Assembly: GCA_050014415.1 (NCBI GenBank)
Contig: JBEKDJ010000016.1
Span: 1 to 27,816, forward strand
Length of the DNA: 27,816 bases
Reading direction: 5' to 3'
Origin: JBEKDJ01 sp050014415
Lineage (GTDB): Bacteria > Desulfobacterota > BSN033 > UBA1163
A program made the translations under genes and the position numbers. This document shows, piece after piece, positions 1-7,186 of the stretch (its first letter is position 1; every line of letters begins with the position of its first letter). The notes beneath the pieces were generated by a model. That model had not been told where the DNA came from. It ran no database searches and was given only the letters and a program-made list of their open reading frames with translations.

Positions 1-293
1 AATTGAATCCTTCTGAAGACATCAATATTTTTGAGGGCTTGAGACAAATAGGGGGTTATCATTTCTATTATTCTTTTATCTCTTTCGGAAAAAACTCCGG
101 CCTGCCTTGTCCTATTGAAATCACTTAGCTCTGAGTTTTCATTGGCAAGGGGGAAAATGCAGTTTTCCATATGAAAAATCTTAAGCAAGGAATCGAGCAG
201 CCTCTGGCGGAGAATATCCTTGTCCAAAGAGGAGCTAATTATTGTCATGATACTGAAGATATTATTGAAATCCTGAGATCGTAACGGTTCCAT
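1..293 (-). CDS. Left-edge fragment of a GAF/LuxR-type regulator (N-terminal 97 residues)
   Basis: Reading the reverse strand from an ATG at 293-291 gives an open frame with no stop to the window edge, so the gene continues beyond position 1. The protein starts MEPLRSQDFNNIFSIM and contains a predicted amphipathic helix (residues about 25-42), a short strand-like segment (HMENCIFPLANE) and then VFSERDKRIIEMITPYLSQA. This last pattern, a 'Fs..d..ll..l.P.l.qAl' helix, is familiar from the end of the GAF-like sensor region in LuxR-family regulators, where an HTH domain follows. The HTH would lie off the window. The distance between the N-terminal helix and the FSERD helix looks short for a full GAF domain, so the middle may be deleted. 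No strong Shine-Dalgarno is visible. It is divergent from the thiolase and could regulate it. Confidence 0.6.
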   Translation of the reverse strand, partial: MEPLRSQDFNNIFSIMTIISSSLDKDILRQRLLDSLLKIFHMENCIFPLANENSELSDFNRTRQAGVFSERDKRIIEMITPYLSQALKNIDVFRRIQ

Positions 294-775
294 CAATAGA
301 GAGAGAAATTACTACGTGTTGATAGGCTGATAGGTCGTTTTGAAGTTATGAAATTGGTTTTCTTACCTACCTTCAGTCGTCTTTTCTGTTAGTATAATCT
401 CGTTGTGCTTACCAGACCACAATGCAGGCTAAACATCCTCACTTATATCACCCTCATTAAAATAAGTCAAGATAACAGAGGTCTTTTCTCTTGACACACA
501 ACCCCCCTTTTTTGTATACTTAATTCACCCCAAAGCGAGTTCCTGTCAGTGGTTGTCAGTCATTGCTTCGTCATCTCCCATGTTTCCAAAGACGACAGAG
601 AAGGCTTCTAGGGGTTTATCGAAAAACGGAACCCCAGTTTTACAGGTAAAGGAGCATGAGAAACCAAGGAAGAATGCATCAGGTCTTGCGGCATGTCACC
701 CATGGGGCGGGAAACAAAGGCATGTCTTGGGTGGGTTCAAAGTTCAAACTAATCTAATGAGAAGGAGGTAGTTGC
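294..775 (+). other. 482-bp divergent intergenic region carrying the thiolase promoter and leader
   Basis: This gap separates the left-edge regulator from the thiolase. It holds a good sigma-70 promoter (491-520) and a leader of about 250 bases with a strong ribosome-binding site (ggaggt just before 776). A TTG-started 72-codon frame at 553-771 crosses the leader, but its composition is not protein-like and I do not call it a gene. Bases 294-490 show no convincing coding frame. The leader contains complementary segments around 663-685 and 716-732 (ccaag/cttgg and atgc/gcat) and a cccatggg palindrome, so an RNA structure is possible but matches no riboswitch class I recognise. Confidence 0.5.
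491..520 (+). promoter_or_regulatory. Sigma-70-type promoter upstream of the thiolase
   Basis: TTGACA at 491-496 is a perfect -35 hexamer and TATACT at 515-520 a 5/6 -10 hexamer, separated by 18 bases. Transcription would start near 527, giving a leader of about 250 bases before the thiolase ATG at 776. Confidence 0.7.
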
Positions 776-1978
776 ATGAAGAGTTACACGAAAGCGTATA
801 TACCTTACAAGGGTTACTACTCGACCCCTTTCTGCCGTTGGCAGGGGAGTATGCAGTATGACAACGCGATTACGTTAGGAGCGAATACGGCGAGAAGATG
901 GTTTCTGGAAAAGAAACTCGATCCTACCATTATCGACTATCTTTTCTTCGGAACCACGGTCGCTCAGCACCACTGGTTTTTCGCTCACCAGTGGTCGGGC
1001 AGCATACTGACGGATGACAAAAAATATGTTCCCGGCCTCTTTATTCATCAGGCCTGCTCAACTTCTACAACGATTCTCAACCTCTGCGCGATGAGTTTAG
1101 AGTTGGGTGTTTACGAGGTGGCTTTTGGCCTGATGAGTGACCGCTGTTCCAATGGACCCCATGCCACATGGGCCAACCCCCTTGGTCCCGGAGGCCAGCC
1201 AGATCGGGAAGACTGGAATATGGATAATTTCGGTGGATTCCCCCGCACACCCGTCGCCATGGTGGAGACCGCTGAGAACGTGGCCAAGGAAATAGGTATT
1301 ACCAAGGAGGAGTGCGACGCATTGGTCCTGACGCGCTATGAACAGTATCAGACAGCGCTCGCCAATGACAGGGCATTCCAGAAGCGCTACATGTTCCCTG
1401 CAGAAGTGATGGCCGGCAAGAAGGGGACCAAGCTGGTCGAGCAGGACGAAGGTTGGACTCCCACCACAGCCGAAGGCTTAGCCAAACTGAAACCGGTACA
1501 GCCGGGGGGCGTCCACAGCTATGGCACCCAGACATTCCCGGCGGACGGCAACTGCGGTCTCATCGTCACCACGAGGGACAAGGCCAAAGCACTGAGCGCG
1601 GACCCCAAGATAGAAATACAGATCGTCTCCTACGGCTTTGCACGTGTGAAGCCAGCCCACATGCCAATGGCACCTGTCCCGGCTGCTGAAATGGCCCTTG
1701 CCAATGCGGGCAAGAAAATCACGGAGATGAAGGCCGTCAAGACGCATAACCCCTTTGCCACCAATGATCTCAACTTGGCCAAGAAAATGGGAATCGATGC
1801 CATGAAGTTTAACAACTACGGTTCGTCCCTGATCTACGGGCATCCTCAGGGTCCCACCGCAGGCAGGGGAATCATCGAAATGGTGGAAGAGATGGTGCTC
1901 CTCGGTGGCGGCCACTGTCTCTTTACTGGTTGCGCAGCAGGCGACACTGCAGCCGCTATGATCCTCAAGGTCGGCTAG
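776..1978 (+). CDS. Thiolase-family protein (acetyl-CoA acetyltransferase-like)
   Basis: This 400-residue cytoplasmic protein has the layout of the thiolase superfamily. The likely nucleophile is Cys94 in HQACSTST. The C-terminal catalytic pair is His356 in YGHPQGPTAGR and Cys386 in FTGCAAGD. Length fits the family (about 390-430). Such enzymes cleave or form 3-ketoacyl-CoA, here probably in fatty-acid or aromatic-acid degradation. The substrate cannot be read from sequence, and the usual NEAFA segment is replaced by HNPFATND, so it belongs to a divergent subgroup. The start is supported by a gaaggaggt ribosome-binding site. It stands alone between its own promoter (491-520) and a strong terminator (2018-2050), with no beta-oxidation genes next to it. 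Parts are GC-rich: 42 of 60 bases at 1501-1560 are G or C. Confidence 0.85.
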   Translation: MKSYTKAYIPYKGYYSTPFCRWQGSMQYDNAITLGANTARRWFLEKKLDPTIIDYLFFGTTVAQHHWFFAHQWSGSILTDDKKYVPGLFIHQACSTSTTILNLCAMSLELGVYEVAFGLMSDRCSNGPHATWANPLGPGGQPDREDWNMDNFGGFPRTPVAMVETAENVAKEIGITKEECDALVLTRYEQYQTALANDRAFQKRYMFPAEVMAGKKGTKLVEQDEGWTPTTAEGLAKLKPVQPGGVHSYGTQTFPADGNCGLIVTTRDKAKALSADPKIEIQIVSYGFARVKPAHMPMAPVPAAEMALANAGKKITEMKAVKTHNPFATNDLNLAKKMGIDAMKFNNYGSSLIYGHPQGPTAGRGIIEMVEEMVLLGGGHCLFTGCAAGDTAAAMILKVG

Positions 1979-2017
1979 AATCTCTTAGGGGGAGCGTACC
2001 TCCTTACTTTTTCCTCT

Positions 2018-2050
2018 GGGCCGCTGCTCTTTCGGTGCAGCGGCCCTTTT
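2018..2050 (+). terminator. Rho-independent terminator after the thiolase
   Basis: A perfect 10-bp stem (gggccgctgc at 2018-2027, gcagcggccc at 2037-2046) with a 9-base loop is followed by TTTT (2047-2050). It starts 40 bases after the thiolase stop codon and would end its transcript. Confidence 0.9.
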
Positions 2051-2240
2051 CGTCTACAAATGAGGCAGGACCCGCTGAAAGGCAAAGACAACATCGATTG
2101 CGGATCACTGAAGATTCATAGGCCATGCTTGAATAAAAAGGGATTTTTTTTCCGATTGCCGTTTTATTCGATTATGCAGAAGACCACTCCTGTGTGTCTG
2201 AAATCTGTTCTGTGACGGAAAATGGAATTGAGCAGGGACT

Positions 2241-2750
2241 TTAATCTTCAATAGCTTCAGTCAGCCCCAATTTGATGCTCATCACCCTCTCATAATTATC
2301 CATGTCACAATATTCGAAGCCGAGCTTCCTGTAAAGCTTGACAGCTATGTAGTTTGATATGTTTACTGTCAGCCAGACGGAGTCGAAGCCCGATTGCTTG
2401 GACATTTCCAGGGTGAACCGTGTGAGCTCTGTACCAATCCCAACATTTCTGTGGTTCTGATCAACGAAGATCACAAACTCACCCGATTTGCCATTCATAT
2501 CAGGGATCAGTGCAGCATGGCCTACAATGCTATCGCCTCTCCATACAAGAAGATTCTGAGCCATATCAAAAAGCTTCTTCACCCAGTCCTGGCAGACTTC
2601 AGGGTCTTCAGGCGGCAGACCCTGAGAGGCGGGTTTCGGAGAGAAGATGCGGTACATCTCCAGAAGGGATGGAAAATCTTCAGCACAACTGATGCCTATT
2701 TCAAAGGGTTCTCCAGATTTATCAGATCTTCTGATACGTTTTGGCTTCAT
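2241..2750 (-). CDS. GNAT-family N-acetyltransferase
   Basis: The 169-residue protein carries the GNAT acetyl-CoA-binding motif A as NHRNVGIGTELT (Arg101-x-x-Gly104-x-Gly106), preceded by the strand GEFVIFVDQ and followed by the helix and the motif-B strand (FDSVWLTVNISN) and the Y-KLGFEY segment typical of RimI-like GNATs. It would transfer an acetyl group from acetyl-CoA to an amine; the acceptor cannot be inferred. The ATG at 2750 has only a weak upstream ribosome-binding site. It lies downstream of the methyltransferase-like gene on the same strand with a gap of 179 bases, so co-transcription is possible but not shown. Confidence 0.88.
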   Translation of the reverse strand: MKPKRIRRSDKSGEPFEIGISCAEDFPSLLEMYRIFSPKPASQGLPPEDPEVCQDWVKKLFDMAQNLLVWRGDSIVGHAALIPDMNGKSGEFVIFVDQNHRNVGIGTELTRFTLEMSKQSGFDSVWLTVNISNYIAVKLYRKLGFEYCDMDNYERVMSIKLGLTEAIED

Positions 2751-2929
2751 AAAGAAATGGATTTTGAAAAGGGATAACTACTCTATAGAGAGCCTTCCAG
2801 GGATAGACCTACTATGCTTCGACGGATTTTACAGAGCCCCATCATCCCAAGGCATATATCAGCCCATAACCTGTCAATCGGAGAGATAATCTAAAGTGTG
2901 GTTCCTGATATCGAGAAAAGGAAGCGAAG

Positions 2930-3592
2930 CTATTTCTTCATCACTACCCAGAGACCACCGTCAGTGGTGATCTCACACCTTCCTTCCAGATGGTTTGACC
3001 GCAGTTGATCCCGTATACTTTCCACCGTTACCCTCACCCTGCCCATTGCAGCGTTGAGCTGCTCCGACCGTTTTCCGATCTGCCTGATGACTTCGGCAGG
3101 TGTATGCTTCCCGAACCCTCCCCCGACGAAGGCGATTCCTGCTGCCCTTAACGTCCTATCAATGGCTCTAAAGTCAATTTGGAAGAGGGTGGGGAAAAAG
3201 AGGGCACCTCGAAAGATCGCCAGATCAACACTACCCTCCGCAATCCCGATTAAGGAGCTATCGCTTTCAATGATCTTGACCCGGCCTTCCAGTCCGTGCT
3301 TTCGGGCCTCTTGTCGGTAGAGAGGAATCGTTGCTTGTGGAAAGGCAGCGATCAAGAAACTCTGGCCAATATTCTTCTTAGCGAGAGTAAATATCAGACC
3401 CGAAAAAGGGCCCATTTCCAGGATTTGCCCGTCTCTGCGCCCATAGAGTTCCTCGATCTGCCTCGCGAGATAAGGACGGATCGGCTTCCAGAGGAGATTG
3501 AGTTGTTCGATAACAGCATCCGTCTCCATTTCTCTTCTTCCGATTTTTTCCATGCTCTGATTAAGCCTCTCGTGTGAATTTCTATATCCCAT
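2930..3592 (-). CDS. SAM-dependent methyltransferase-like protein (class I fold)
   Basis: The 220-residue protein has a Rossmann-type glycine motif I, ILEMGPFSGL (residues about 57-66), then VKIIESD (motif II-like, Glu/Asp for SAM ribose or adenine contact), then SVDLAIFRGALFF (post-motif) and a late RTLRAAGIAFVGGGFG strand-loop. This order is that of small class I methyltransferases acting on small molecules. Motif I has Pro-Phe-Ser where many members have Gly-x-Gly, so SAM binding is likely but not proven. Three possible starts exist: the ATG at 3592, one 14 codons in (MEKIG), and one at codon 22 (METDAV), the last with a purine-rich gaagaagag stretch before it. I keep the longest. It may be followed by the GNAT gene in the same transcript. 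Confidence 0.7.
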   Translation of the reverse strand: MGYRNSHERLNQSMEKIGRREMETDAVIEQLNLLWKPIRPYLARQIEELYGRRDGQILEMGPFSGLIFTLAKKNIGQSFLIAAFPQATIPLYRQEARKHGLEGRVKIIESDSSLIGIAEGSVDLAIFRGALFFPTLFQIDFRAIDRTLRAAGIAFVGGGFGKHTPAEVIRQIGKRSEQLNAAMGRVRVTVESIRDQLRSNHLEGRCEITTDGGLWVVMKK

Positions 3593-3819
3593 TGTACTCT
3601 AGGTTGCGTGGAAAACGAAAGCACCATCCTTGGATTTTCGAAGATTATGGGGACCCTTGCGACATTCGGACTTAGAAAATGAGATGTTGTTTATCTGCCT
3701 GAGCCTCATCACAGGAAAAGAAGGTGGTCGCTTTTACCTCGGGCTCATTACTCAAGGTTCTGGCACATGATAGATTAAACTGTCCGTAACTGCCCACTCC
3801 TCCAAAACAAGTTTGGGAG

Positions 3820-4608
3820 TCAGGGTTTCGGGAATAGACTTACCTCCTTGAATTTATCATCTCTGAAAAGTAGCATTTGGATTGAATTGCCTGCCTTGAC
3901 AGCATCAAAGGCTTCCTCAAATTCGTCAATACTTTCTACCTCTTTGAGGTTGACCTTGGTGATAATATCTCCTGACTTGATATCGGTGACCTCTGCGAGA
4001 CTGCCTGGGACAACCTCCGAAACTAATACGCCCTTTTGGCCTTTGAAGTTGAAGTGAGAGGCTAAGGAAGGGGTAAGCTGCTGAACTCGAATCCCATATC
4101 TTTCTCCGAAGCTTCCTTCCTTTGTGAAGGCGATTCCCTGTTCATCGAGAATCTTGGTAGAAACGAAGATCGGAGCTTTAGATTTTAATGCAATAACAAT
4201 GGCATCACTGGGTCGAGCATCAAGCTCTACCACCGCTTCGTTGGTCTTTAGAAAGAGGGTGGCATAATAGGTATTATCTTTTAAGTCGATGATTTTTACT
4301 TCCTTCACTTTGACGTGGGCCTGAGCAAGAATGGAATGGAGGAGATCATGTGTCATCGGTCTCGGAGAAGCGATATTTCTTAATTCCCTATCGATCGCAT
4401 TTACTTCAAGAAGGCCGATCCAGATGGGTAATGCCTTCTTCCCCTCTTTATCAACCAGGATGACCACTGGATTCTGTCCAGTGGCATCCAGACTCACTCC
4501 CTTCACTTCCATTCTCAGAAAGCCAGGCAAGGTCCCTCTACTCTCGGAGATAAGCCCTAAAGAGATGACCAAGACACCGGAAAGGCCCATCTTCAGATAT
4601 CTTCTCAT
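3820..4608 (-). CDS. Exported bifunctional-nuclease-family (DUF151) domain fused to a PDZ domain
   Basis: The 262-residue protein begins with a signal peptide or membrane anchor (basic MRRYLK, then a hydrophobic run to about residue 21). Residues about 30-155 match the DUF151/bifunctional nuclease family: MEVKGVSLDATGQNPVVIL, LPIWIGLLEVNAI, the paired strand-helix with AHVKVKEVKIIDLKDNTYYA, and the hallmark ELDARPSDAIVIALKSKAPI. Residues about 165-260 form a PDZ domain: GVLVSEVVPGSLAEVTDIKSGDIITKVN. DUF151 proteins are normally cytoplasmic and the plant founding member has RNase and DNase activity; the PDZ is a peptide-binding module. An exported DUF151-PDZ fusion points to an envelope role, but the activity is unknown. 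The ATG at 4608 has a ggaggagc ribosome-binding site. It stands alone, with 80 bases to the next gene downstream of its start. Confidence 0.85.
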   Translation of the reverse strand: MRRYLKMGLSGVLVISLGLISESRGTLPGFLRMEVKGVSLDATGQNPVVILVDKEGKKALPIWIGLLEVNAIDRELRNIASPRPMTHDLLHSILAQAHVKVKEVKIIDLKDNTYYATLFLKTNEAVVELDARPSDAIVIALKSKAPIFVSTKILDEQGIAFTKEGSFGERYGIRVQQLTPSLASHFNFKGQKGVLVSEVVPGSLAEVTDIKSGDIITKVNLKEVESIDEFEEAFDAVKAGNSIQMLLFRDDKFKEVSLFPKP

Positions 4609-4688
4609 GGATGCTCCTCCTCTTTTCCCCCACCGATGACCCCCTGCGAATAATCAAACAGGGTGGATGGAGGGGGAAGGGAATTGGC

Positions 4689-5129
4689 CTACATTTTCTG
4701 CATGGTTCTTTTTCTCAATATGGCCATCAAACCGATGATGATCTTCTGTCCGTCTCGCTTGGTTAGGGGATCAGGTCTCTTAATAATCCTTTGGCAGAAG
4801 GCATGGTAATGCCCCTCATCCCAGCCTGTTTTCTCTAACAGGTAAGAGATGAAATTCTGTTGGTTCGAGGTGATCGATTCCAAACCTTGAGGGCTGCCGG
4901 AGGGAATGAGTCGCCCCCTGGGCACGGGATGAAACGGATGTGGAAGGAGACCCTTGAAGCCCATCTCTTGAAAGCGTTTCATCACATTCTCGAAACCCTC
5001 CTCGGTCAGTCGGGTTGAACTCTCCACTCCCGCTACCCCCTTAAGGATCTGGCGATAAGACTCCTCGTCGAGGCGGAGGTCTTCTTTTGCGATATGAACA
5101 AGAGCCTTCTTCTTGCGACCAATGGGCAT
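4689..5129 (-). CDS. Phage Mu Gp16/GemA-like protein (DUF1018), outside any prophage
   Basis: The 146-residue protein fits the DUF1018 family, which includes Mu GemA/Gp16, a phage early regulatory protein reported to alter host gene expression and DNA supercoiling. Visible hallmarks are KKALVHIAKEDLRLDEESYR at residues 7-26, then LKGVAGVESSTRLTEEGFENV, FQEMGFKG, and a C-terminal block beginning TSNQQNFISYLLEKTGW with an RRDGQ-like KRDGQKIIIGLMAIL end. It is basic and cytoplasmic with no signal. No phage transposase, head, tail or lysis gene lies in the window, so it is either a domesticated phage gene or a relic that keeps an intact frame. The ATG at 5129 has no clear ribosome-binding site; a TATAAT hexamer sits only about 10 bases upstream, so a near-leaderless transcript is possible. 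Confidence 0.78.
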   Translation of the reverse strand: MPIGRKKKALVHIAKEDLRLDEESYRQILKGVAGVESSTRLTEEGFENVMKRFQEMGFKGLLPHPFHPVPRGRLIPSGSPQGLESITSNQQNFISYLLEKTGWDEGHYHAFCQRIIKRPDPLTKRDGQKIIIGLMAILRKRTMQKM

Positions 5130-5219
5130 TTAAGTCATTATAACCCAAATGAGATTCGAAAAGCAGATGAATCGGGGGTCTCTGAAATGGGAATCCTACT
5201 TAGAACGAGAGTGAAAGAA

Positions 5220-5248
5220 TTGACAGATTTGTCATTTCAAAATACTAT
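5220..5248 (+). promoter_or_regulatory. Promoter of the M28 peptidase with a palindrome over the -35 box
   Basis: TTGACA at 5220-5225, 17 bases, then TACTAT at 5243-5248 (4/6 to TATAAT, followed by a run of A/T). The -35 box is the left half of TGACA-gatt-TGTCA (5221-5234), an inverted repeat that could be an operator. Transcription would start near 5255, about 108 bases before the ATG at 5363. Confidence 0.5.
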
Positions 5249-5362
5249 AAGGATAATCGATATCTATCATGGAATTTCGAACTGCTCCTTTGACCCATTT
5301 GGCGATAAGTCCCGCCTTTTCTTTTGCTTTTATCCTTTTCACTAGTAGGAGATAATGGGACC

Positions 5363-6223
5363 ATGGCCATGGAGGACACGATTTCAATAGAAAATCTCAA
5401 ACAGCATGTGCGAAGTATCCATTTTGATCGGAATCCGCGTGATCACTGTTTCGAGTTGGAACAGGCTGCCCAATACATTCAGAGAGAGTTTCTGAAGGGT
5501 GGGTTAGAAGTCAAAGAAGACCCCTTTCAATGGGAAGGTAGGTTCTATAAAAACATTGTGGCAGAAAAGGAAGGGAGGACTTTTCCTGATCAAGTTTTTA
5601 TCCTGGGGTCCCATTACGATACTGTTCCGGGGTCTCCAGGTGCTGATGACAATGCCAGTGCCGTCGCTGTCCTTCTTGAGGTGGCGAGAAATATCCAATC
5701 CCTTACATTAGATTCCACTGTTCGATTGATTGCCTTCTCCATCGAGGAGTATGACAATGGTGGGAGCGCTCATTATGCAGAGAAGGCAAGAAGGGCGGGG
5801 GAGAAGATCCTGGGGATGATCTCCTTGGAGATGGTCGGTTTCACCGGTTCGAGGCAAAGCTATCCCCCTTACTTGAATTCTAAACACTATCCGAATGTAG
5901 GCGATTTTATCGGGATCATAGGGAATGAGAGGTCGAAGTCTTTGTTGAAAAGAGTTTGCCAGTCTTTCAGAACGCATGTTCCTGAGCTTCCATCAGAATA
6001 CCTTCTCATCCCGGGGAATGGGGAAGAGATGGAGGAGGCGAGACTGAGCGACCACGGCTCTTTTTGGGATCAGGGCTTTGCAGCACTGATGGTCACGGAT
6101 ACTGGATTTCTTAGAAACCCACACTACCATCTTCCTTCAGATACGATGGAAACACTTAACTTCGAGTTCATGAGAGAGGTAGCAGTCGGGGTTTTTTGTT
6201 CGGTTGTGGAATTGGCAAAATAG
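5363..6223 (+). CDS. M28-family zinc metallopeptidase (aminopeptidase type)
   Basis: The 286-residue protein has the ordered zinc ligands of family M28: His84 in LGSHYDT, Asp95 in PGADDNASA, the catalytic Glu pair in FSIEEYDNGGSAHYA (residues 128-129), Glu156 in SLEMVGF, and the C-terminal His in LRNPHYHLPSDT. It should remove N-terminal residues from peptides using two zinc ions. No signal peptide is visible, so it is probably cytoplasmic. I place the start at the ATG at 5363, with aggaga 10 bases upstream (5347-5352), rather than at an in-frame ATG 13 codons earlier that lacks a ribosome-binding site. It has its own promoter (5220-5248) and is followed by an imperfect inverted repeat (6268-6356). 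Confidence 0.9.
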   Translation: MAMEDTISIENLKQHVRSIHFDRNPRDHCFELEQAAQYIQREFLKGGLEVKEDPFQWEGRFYKNIVAEKEGRTFPDQVFILGSHYDTVPGSPGADDNASAVAVLLEVARNIQSLTLDSTVRLIAFSIEEYDNGGSAHYAEKARRAGEKILGMISLEMVGFTGSRQSYPPYLNSKHYPNVGDFIGIIGNERSKSLLKRVCQSFRTHVPELPSEYLLIPGNGEEMEEARLSDHGSFWDQGFAALMVTDTGFLRNPHYHLPSDTMETLNFEFMREVAVGVFCSVVELAK

Positions 6224-6267
6224 TTGAGGGTTTAAGGTTAGAGGCGGGAGGTAAAAGACTTAAGAAA

Positions 6268-6356
6268 GAGGATTCAAGGATTCGAGGGGTCAAAGACTCA
6301 AGTGGTCAAATGCTCCTTCGCTTAAACCCCTGAACCGTCGAATCCTTAGAATCTTC
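6268..6356. repeat. Imperfect inverted repeat between the M28 peptidase and the phosphoesterase
   Basis: The left arm at 6268-6290 (gaggattcaaggattcgagg...) is nearly the reverse complement of the right arm at 6334-6356 (...cgtcgaatccttagaatctt). About 43 bases lie between them, including ggtcaaatgctcc. The element could fold into a long hairpin. There is no clear T-run after either arm, so I call it a repeat rather than a terminator. Confidence 0.55.
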
Positions 6357-6382
6357 ATTCTACCCCAAACTGGGACTTGATA

Positions 6383-6859
6383 ATGAAGATTGGTGTGCTT
6401 TCGGATACACATTTGAATGAACCGACCTCAGCGTTTAGAGGAGTGATCGAAACCTATTTCATAGGAGTGGATAAGATCCTCCACACAGGGGACTTTGTCG
6501 AATGGAAGATTGCGGAGTATCTTTCGAGCCAGAAAGAACTGATTGCCGTCTGTGGCAATATGGATTCCTTAGACATTCAGAAAGCCTTTCCTAAGAAGAG
6601 AATGATCGTTATAAATGGATTTCGGATTGGTCTGACGCATGGAGGAGGTGCTCCATTTGGAATTGAGTCACGAATAAGAGAGGAATTCGAAGATGCAGAT
6701 GTGATTGTATATGGCCATACCCATACACCGGCCAATCACCGAGCAAAGAATATTCTCTTCTTCAATCCTGGTTCGCCGACCCGTTCTTTTATTCACCCAA
6801 GAACACTCGGCATCCTACACCTTGGAGACAAGATCGAGGGTGAAATCATCAAAATATAG
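6383..6859 (+). CDS. MJ0936/YfcE-type metallophosphoesterase
   Basis: The 158-residue protein shows all the metal-binding blocks of the small calcineurin-like phosphodiesterases in order: LSDTHL (Asp8, His10), LHTGDFV, the VCGNMD box, GLTHGGG and VYGHTHTP. It hydrolyses phosphodiester bonds with two metal ions; natural substrates of the family are mostly unknown. The length is normal for the family (about 155-185). I use the ATG at 6383; a TTG two codons earlier is an alternative. It is soluble and follows the M28 gene on the same strand across a repeat-containing gap. Confidence 0.9.
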   Translation: MKIGVLSDTHLNEPTSAFRGVIETYFIGVDKILHTGDFVEWKIAEYLSSQKELIAVCGNMDSLDIQKAFPKKRMIVINGFRIGLTHGGGAPFGIESRIREEFEDADVIVYGHTHTPANHRAKNILFFNPGSPTRSFIHPRTLGILHLGDKIEGEIIKI

Positions 6860-6881
6860 AAAGCATGATAAACGATAGACG

Positions 6882-7186
6882 ATGAACCATAATAAATCTT
6901 TATTTCGATTTAGAGAGTGGCCTGTTTATCAAGGGGCCAAATCTTTTAGAAAAAGGGATAAGGTTCTGGCGAAGAGGCTACCCGAAAGAGAGAAGTATCT
7001 ATTAAAAGATCAAATTTCGCAGGCTGCGGATTCGATTTTCCTGAAGAACAGTTTGAGAATCATCTCAAGGAAGCAGAAGCCTTAGGAGCCCAATTGATCG
7101 CCTTTGTCAAGAAGGTTCGGCGAGAAAGCCCCCGTCTGAAAAAGTCCTTTGTTCATTGTTCTATTTCAGCTTTTCCAGTGCATTAA
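6882..7186 (+). pseudogene. Relic of a four-helix-bundle (S23/intervening-sequence type) protein gene
   Basis: The first frame (ATG 6882 to about 7036) encodes FREWPVYQGAKSFRKRDKVL, then LPEREKYLLKDQISQAADSI. This is the start of the small four-helix-bundle proteins that often ride in 23S rRNA intervening sequences or stand alone ('f.dl.vwq.a..l......fp..EkygL..QirRAavSI'). The frame then goes wrong, but the shifted frame from 7034 continues with DFPEEQFENHLKEAEALGA and QLIAFVKKVRRESPRLKK, which resembles the family's C-terminal helix, and stops at 7184-7186. The conserved middle (the 'aNIAEG' loop and third helix, roughly 35 residues) is missing. One deletion explains both the loss and the frameshift. 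The tail overlaps the 3' end of the peroxiredoxin gene on the other strand. Confidence 0.65.

Noticed and set aside
171..284. A 38-codon forward frame at the left edge (ATG at 171)
   Set aside because: It is antisense to the regulator frame, which has recognisable family patterns.
553..771. A 72-codon TTG-started frame before the thiolase
   Set aside because: No ribosome-binding site, basic and low-hydrophobicity composition, and it lies fully within the thiolase leader.
1478..1915. A 145-codon frame antisense to the thiolase
   Set aside because: It is the shadow of a clear thiolase with catalytic residues; its product looks like no protein family.
2129..2167. gaataaaa...ttttattc inverted repeat downstream of the thiolase terminator
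   Set aside because: Arms are A/T only, and the strong GC hairpin upstream already explains termination.
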